Source of the DNA: Anoplopoma fimbria
Lineage: Eukaryota; Chordata; Actinopteri; Perciformes; Anoplopomatidae
Direction of reading: 5' to 3'
Length of the DNA stretch: 64,000 bases
Assembly (NCBI RefSeq): GCF_027596085.1
Contig: NC_072452.1
Coordinates: forward strand, 8,397,290-8,461,289
A program made the translations under genes and the position numbers. Each line of letters opens with the position of its first letter. The first letter of the stretch is position 1. The notes under the pieces are model-generated. The model saw nothing but the letters and a program-made list of their open reading frames with translations. It had not been told where the DNA came from and searched no databases. Below are positions 25,144-64,000 of this stretch, one piece after another.

Positions 25144-25460
25144 AGGGCTGAAACCAATCATTTTTTCAATTATCGATTCAAATCTGACAATTGTTTTCTC
25201 AATAAATTCAACTCAACTCAATTACACGTTTTGTCTATAAATTGTCATTAAAATTTCCCAGCTCAAAGTGACTGATTGAATTTGCTCTTTTTATCTGACT
25301 TCAGTCAAAAATGGAAATATATTCGGTTTACTTTTATATATGACAAAAAAAAGACATCTAATCCTCACATTAATAAATCAAGATCAAACAAGTGTTTGCT
25401 ATTTTTGCTTAAAATATTACTGAAATAATAATCTAGTAAGTAACAAAGAGTTTCAGCTCT
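25144..25460. mobile_element. Teleost hAT-type MITE (GCTGAAAC ends)
   Basis: The left end AGGGCTGAAAC (25144-25154) is the near-exact reverse complement of GTTTCAGCTCT (25450-25460). The interior (TTTTTCAATTATCGATTC, TTTGTCTATAAATTGTC) resembles an extremely common fish repeat that usually starts GGGCTGCAACTAACGATT. An unclear relative may lie at 63735-63922. Confidence 0.6.
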
Positions 25461-26755
25461 AGTTTTCAGTATGATTAATGGGATGATTTATAGAAAATTC
25501 TACAAGCTACTACGAGCAGCGATCCATATACATCAACATTAGCACAGAATATCTCGAGACAAAGCTCACCATGGACAGCTGAAACTGAGACAGAAGATAA
25601 ACATACATTAGGAGTACTGATGAGTCAGCCGTGACTCTATAATGAAGTATTTATGTGCAGCATGTCTAATATGAATTCACTGGAACAAATCAGTACACAG
25701 CATGTTTAGTGGTCAATGGATTCCCAGTCTTGATAGTGCTGCTTTTTGTCGCGGAAGTATTTTTGCTCTTTTAAGTCTAGTTAACATGAAACTAGAGAGA
25801 AAAGCCAACTGCAATTTAGTACATGAAAAGTGTTCAAAAGAAAAAAATCTAAGCTTTATGATTTGTTGTGGCTCTGAGAAGAAGCAAAACAAGACCACAA
25901 CATGTTGTTATACATGTGAGAAATGTGAACATATTTGAGACAAGAAAAAGAGAGATAGGTCTTGTTCGGAAGGAAAACCATGAAAAGGTTAGCAGATGTT
26001 ATACATGTATTTCCAAAAGGGGCCGCCGGGCAAAGCTGATCGATCTTTGAAGAACAACATACTACTGCTAAACAAAACTATGTTCATTTTTTTCAGACTT
26101 TTCTTTAATCTGAGCTTTTATTACCTCATTTTGTACCTTAATATATTAGTACTCTCAACACTCTAAAAATGAATTTACCTCAACAAAATGACAAACAGAA
26201 AAAATAAATGTCCATGGCTGAATTTGAGCACATTCTGTATGTTAAAAAACCCCAACTAAAAACATATTGTAGTCATTTATAATCAAACACTAGCTGAGCT
26301 GCAAATGGGGGAGTTACACTCTGCCTTCTATTGCATAATAACGTTTTCCCCACAAAAAACTGAAAAGTCATACCCATCATTAACTTAAAACCTCAAAACA
26401 ATGTATGTATTCATTCAGAACAAGAACAAAAAAAAATCTGGAATATTTGTAAGGATCTGGTTAATCCCCCTTCAGACAACTATCGATTCAAACTGAATCC
26501 ACATGCTTTATTCTAACACTTAATCATCTGATATCTCCCAATTACATCCCCAACTTGTTGTCATGAGTCCACTGTCTCATTGTCCTTGTCCACATTTGTT
26601 GACCATGTAAATTAATGGCCGCATAGAAACAGCAACTTGGACAGATGGCATTTATCTGCATTCCACTTACAATGCAAGTGATACGTTTGAGAATACAATT
26701 GATTTAAGGTGGACGCAAACCATTTTAAACGTACTCGTTCAATGTCTTTTAAAAG

Positions 26756-26769
26756 CCACTAGATGGCAA
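26756..26769 (+). promoter_or_regulatory. CTCF-type motif between il12b and ebf1
   Basis: CCACTAGATGGCAA matches the CTCF core CCASYAGRKGGCRS at 13 of 14 positions. It lies about 4.2 kb after il12b and 3.6 kb before ebf1, where an insulator between two differently regulated genes would make sense. Confidence 0.45.
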
Positions 26770-27426
26770 CATTGCACCAAATACTGTGACTAGGTTTTCT
26801 GCTCGACAGGTCTTTGAGTCACCTGAAGTTGAAACGGGAAAGGTCATAATTGGGAAGTACTGCAGATGTGTTACACAGAAAATGGAAATTTAACAATGAT
26901 TTACCACAATTTGTTATAACTGCAGACTATTTCTCACTTTCTTTGCCCTTGATTTCATAATGAAATCTCTATTTTCTTTTTTTTTTTTCGTTTAGTAGCG
27001 ATGGAATATTTCCTCACATGTTTTGGGTTTTAAGTATCCACGCTCATGATAACATAGTTTTTTTTATTAAGGCATCAAGGAAATTGCATTCTGCTTGTCT
27101 CTTGTCTTCATGTTTGAATGGTAAACATCTATATCAGTCTTCTTTTATGTCGACTAGAGAGCATATTGTCAGACATAAGGGCCATTCTCGTAAGCATATG
27201 CCTGATTTTTTACAACTAGTCATTTTTATGAGTCTTCAATTCAATCAGGCCATTATTATCATCAGCCCAACCTTTTGATTTACGAGAACATCTGGTGGTT
27301 GTACAGGAGGCTGAAAGCAGCGCCTATACAACTCCTTTCTGATCACTTACTTCAAAATGTCTTTTAGAGTTATTACGCAGTTTTTTTTTTTAATAGGCTT
27401 CCCATATGTGGACACTTGAGTGGAAG

Positions 27427-27427
<1 letters not shown>

Positions 27428-27496
<69 letters not shown>
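27428..27496. repeat. (CA)n microsatellite
   Basis: About 34 CA units in the il12b-ebf1 spacer. Confidence 0.97.
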
Positions 27497-27498
<2 letters not shown>

Positions 27499-27699
27499 TT
27501 ACATCGTTTACATGGCGTGTGCATTCCAGCCCTGCCCGTAATGGCCGGAGATATGTCGCAAACCTTTATGTCTGGGTGCCATGGAGTTAGTGGATCACAG
27601 TATGAACATGGCTGGATCATCTGGCCCCTACTGACAACTCTGTTTTTGGATACGGACACGTTGATATTTGGGCAAACAGTGTGTGTTGGTGCTCGGGGA

Positions 27700-27707
27700 T
27701 ATAAATA
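27700..27707 (+). promoter_or_regulatory. TATA-box-like element in the il12b-ebf1 spacer
   Basis: TATAAATA lies in a single-copy-looking segment flanked by two dinucleotide arrays, with a GC-rich stretch (CCACCCCAGGGGGCCTGG) just after it. No gene is seen downstream in the right place, so this is a weak call. Confidence 0.15.
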
Positions 27708-27823
27708 TATGCCACCCCAGGGGGCCTGGAGTGATCGAGCCGGCCTGCATGCCGACCGAGGCAGACAGGATCATGGCGAGAGAGCCGGCCACAATCAAAC
27801 AAATGTGCTGAAGGATAGCTCCG

Positions 27824-27824
<1 letters not shown>

Positions 27825-27881
<57 letters not shown>
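27825..27881. repeat. (TG)n microsatellite
   Basis: About 28 units, in the opposite strand sense to the (CA)n array 330 bases before it. Confidence 0.97.
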
Positions 27882-27883
<2 letters not shown>

Positions 27884-29396
27884 AGACATTTTATCTCACG
27901 TTGCTTTTATTTGTCACTATTTATTATATGGTGTACTCACGTGGTGGGGCGCTCACATTCCCCCCCAAAGCAGGAGACATAAATACACAGCGATAGACAA
28001 TGATGAGACGATCGCAGGGGTGTGGTGTCCATCCTTGACCGTTTATGGCATATATACAGTGTCAGCCTGCTGAGACTCTCATGTCTGAGCAGTCTGCTGG
28101 CTGCACGGGGGAAAGGAGGATATATATGTAACTAAAGAAATGTCATTAGATGATTAGTTAGATTATTAAAATGACATAAATATAATTATAACACACAAAA
28201 CTGTACGTATGTTGTTGGTTGGTTGTTTTTCTGAGGAGCCTAATCGTGTCGCTTTACAAAACTGTGATCCCAACAACTTAAACGTGTCAAACCGATTCAT
28301 TTCAGCAATCCCTGATAAAATCGTAATTTTCAAAGATGCCCCCCTGATAAAAAACAAACAAACAGACGAACTGACTCTCTCATTCTTTCCATTTCATTAT
28401 TATGAACCAAGCAGTTCTTATTGAACAGATGGCCCTCAGACAATTCAATTTGACCATTTAGAAATGACTCTGTAATGATGGGGGAGACCAGGACTGCTGG
28501 GGAGCACGAGGAGGGCTCACACGCGCACGCTCTGCACGTGAACCCACCGTGCAGTCTGATGGTTCTCTGAGCAATCGTGTGTTTTTTTCACACACTTTTA
28601 TTTGTGTTTATTTTGTTTTCCGGGCAGTTCTTCTCGAGTGGTTGTGTTTTTTGGACAGCGGAACACTGCTCAGTTTAGCTGTAATCCTCATATTTATGTT
28701 GGATTCAGCACTTAGTCCCGCAAGATTTATGTAATGCATCTAATCAAAGCTAATTTCAAACCATCGGGCTGTAACAGAAAAAAAAAAAAAAATGTGCACA
28801 GAGGCTGCCAGGCTTTTTGTGAGCTGAAACTTTCTTAAGCTCATAATCTGCCCGAGCTGATACTCTGAATGAGCACTTGGACCGATCACTGCGGTTGATT
28901 CAGTTCTTATGAGGAATTTAAATCAAGATTTACATTTTTTTTAATGTTCAAATTAAGTGATTTTTGTATTATCCAACCCCCCCCCCAAAGAAAACAAAAA
29001 ACTCTTGCGCACTGGAAAGTTGAAACACGGATGCTCATATGTGAATGTGGAATTAATTTGACACAATTGAGCACAATTAACCACTCCTCACTCTGTGTCA
29101 TCTCATGGGGCCCTTGCACGGCTTCTTTTTTTTAATTTATTTTTTTGGTCACACAGTAATGAGAACAAACTCTGCTTTATTCCGGTGCTCGTGTAAACAT
29201 TTCATCGGATTCTGTTGCGTCTTGTTTTGCAGAGACAGATGCGGCCACATTTCCATAAGCTGCGGCTCAAGTGACGACGCAGCAGAACAGACGATGGATG
29301 TTCACCGCGGGTCTCCTCTTCCTCCACCCTTAAACTAATGTCCTCCACCCTTTGCGCTGATGTTTGATATCCGCGCATACGTTGATTGTCAACTCT

Positions 29397-29398
<2 letters not shown>

Positions 29399-29487
<89 letters not shown>
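29399..29487. repeat. (CA)n microsatellite upstream of ebf1
   Basis: About 44 units; the ebf1 5' flank starts just after it. Confidence 0.97.
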
Positions 29488-29488
<1 letters not shown>

Positions 29489-29632
29489 CTTCTGTCTAAG
29501 TGGTCGGGGTTGGTGGACAGCTGATTGTCCGTGTTATTAACTGGGGGCGTTCCTCCTCGCGTTGTAAACCACGCCTCCCTCACCTACTAGTCCTCTCCTG
29601 TTTGGCATCCCAGAGATGGTCCACAGTGATTC

Positions 29633-29642
29633 CTCAAGGGAA
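29633..29642 (+). promoter_or_regulatory. Candidate EBF binding site in the ebf1 5' flank
   Basis: CTCAAGGGAA agrees, from memory, with the core of the well-known EBF site of the mammalian mb-1 (CD79A) promoter, and lies about 700 bases before the ebf1 ATG. EBF1 is known to feed back on its own promoter in mammals. Occupancy here is inference. Confidence 0.35.
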
Positions 29643-29668
29643 GAAGAGAGCGCAGATCACCCGAGCAG

Positions 29669-29723
29669 GAGCCGACGAGGAGCCGACGAGGAGCCGACGA
29701 GGAGCCGACGAGGAGCCGACGAG
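29669..29723. repeat. 11-bp minisatellite, five perfect copies
   Basis: The unit GAGCCGACGAG is repeated five times without change, then GAGCGGAGG. It lies in the ebf1 5' flank, 27 bases after the EBF-like site. Confidence 0.95.
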
Positions 29724-30011
29724 GAGCGGAGGATAGCCTCTTTTTTTTATTAATTGCGCGTAATCTTCCGTTTCATTCATCTGAACAGGGGAGAAGACTG
29801 CAAATACAGACCCGGAGCGAAGGGAGGTGTTTCATCTCCTTGGTTGTTTTCTTCTTCTTTCCCACCGTGGACTGTTTGTTGCAGAAAAGTGACATTTTGC
29901 TTGTGTTTTTTGTCAGCTGCACCTTGATCCGGGGGACTGTCGCAGCTCAGCCTCTCATCCTGCGCCTCTCATCGCTCTCTCAACGCTGTTCATCTCCACA
30001 GCTGCTGCTTC

Positions 30012-30013
<2 letters not shown>

Positions 30014-30060
<47 letters not shown>
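30014..30060. repeat. (CT)n tract in the ebf1 5' UTR region
   Basis: About 23 CT units, 275 bases before the ebf1 start codon. Such tracts can act as GAGA-type elements or be transcribed pyrimidine tracts. Confidence 0.95.
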
Positions 30061-30064
<4 letters not shown>

Positions 30065-30334
30065 ATTTTGTATTTCTTGTGGAGTCGCTGACATGAGGTG
30101 CAGCTAACCCTGGATGCCGACAGCTCCCCCCTTTTTCCTTCCACATGTCGCATCTTTTGTTTACTTTGAGAAACAAGCGCAACTAAACGCCAAGTGAAAC
30201 AGACCACGCCACTGTGCTACCTCTGACAGTGCGATCAAACACACGCAAGAGGAGGAGGAGGAGAGGAGAGGAGGATAGAGAGAGGAGGAGAGAGAGAGAG
30301 AGAGAGATAACGACAGCGTGAAAGGTGCGTTTTG

Positions 30335-64000
<33,666 letters not shown>

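Larger units (their letters stand above)
22691..29398. other. il12b-ebf1 spacer
   Basis: No coding exon was recognised. Holds two fish MITEs, the CTCF-type site, two dinucleotide arrays and a TATA-like element. In particular nothing resembling RNF145 or UBLCP1, which lie between EBF1 and IL12B in human, was seen. Confidence 0.6.
29500..30334 (+). promoter_or_regulatory. ebf1: ebf1 5' flank and 5' UTR
   Basis: This block lies between a (CA)n array and the ebf1 start codon. It is richer in G+C than the surrounding DNA and holds an EBF-type site (29633-29642), an 11-bp minisatellite (29669-29723), a (CT)n tract (about 30014-30060), and purine-rich GAGGAG/GAGA runs (30245-30307). No clear TATA box or start site stands out, which fits a dispersed promoter. 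The true transcription start is not resolved. Confidence 0.5.

Noticed and set aside
27711..27730. CTCF site in CCACCCCAGGGGGCCTGG
   Set aside because: The AGGGGGC core fits but about four of fourteen core positions do not.
22691..29398. Exons of rnf145 or ublcp1 expected from human gene order
   Set aside because: No open frame here resembles what I know of these proteins; a protein-to-genome search would settle it.

Overview
This window is vertebrate genomic DNA, almost certainly from a ray-finned (teleost) fish, probably a percomorph. The evidence is multi-exon genes with GT-AG introns, very dense (CA/TG)n microsatellites, interspersed repeats of types common in fish genomes, and two genes whose conceptual proteins look like fish versions of known vertebrate proteins. 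No CRISPR array, operon, rRNA or tRNA gene was seen.

Layout. Positions 1-19.2 kb are non-coding DNA holding transposon remnants: a MITE-like element at 1.7-2.1 kb with probable TTAA target duplications, an interspersed-repeat end at 7.05 kb, a retroelement gag fragment at 11.0-11.4 kb, and a 1.26-kb terminal-inverted-repeat transposon at 12.06-13.31 kb. That transposon carries a spliced THAP-domain ORF on the plus strand and, converging on it, the start of a second ORF on the minus strand. Positions 20.25-22.57 kb hold a complete interleukin-12 subunit beta (p40) gene, il12b, with seven coding exons and 363 codons. A possible promoter and non-coding first exon lie at 19.5-19.6 kb. From 22.7 to 29.5 kb is a spacer with hAT-like repeats, a good CTCF-type motif and microsatellites. 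From about 29.6 kb to the window end is ebf1 (early B-cell factor 1, a COE transcription factor): nine coding exons for residues 1-303, with the last base of the window apparently the first base of exon 10. Intron 6 alone is about 23.5 kb. It is packed with dinucleotide arrays and also has AT-rich, homeodomain-motif-rich stretches that are candidate conserved enhancers.

The two real genes are on the same strand and about 7.8 kb apart, a compact form of the EBF1-IL12B linkage known on human chromosome 5q33. One makes the shared subunit of the cytokines IL-12 and IL-23; the other is a DNA-binding regulator of B-cell, neural and adipose development. They do not form a pathway, but regulatory sites between them could matter for both. 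Exon boundaries were derived by hand from reading frame, GT-AG signals and remembered family sequence; no alignment or database search was run.
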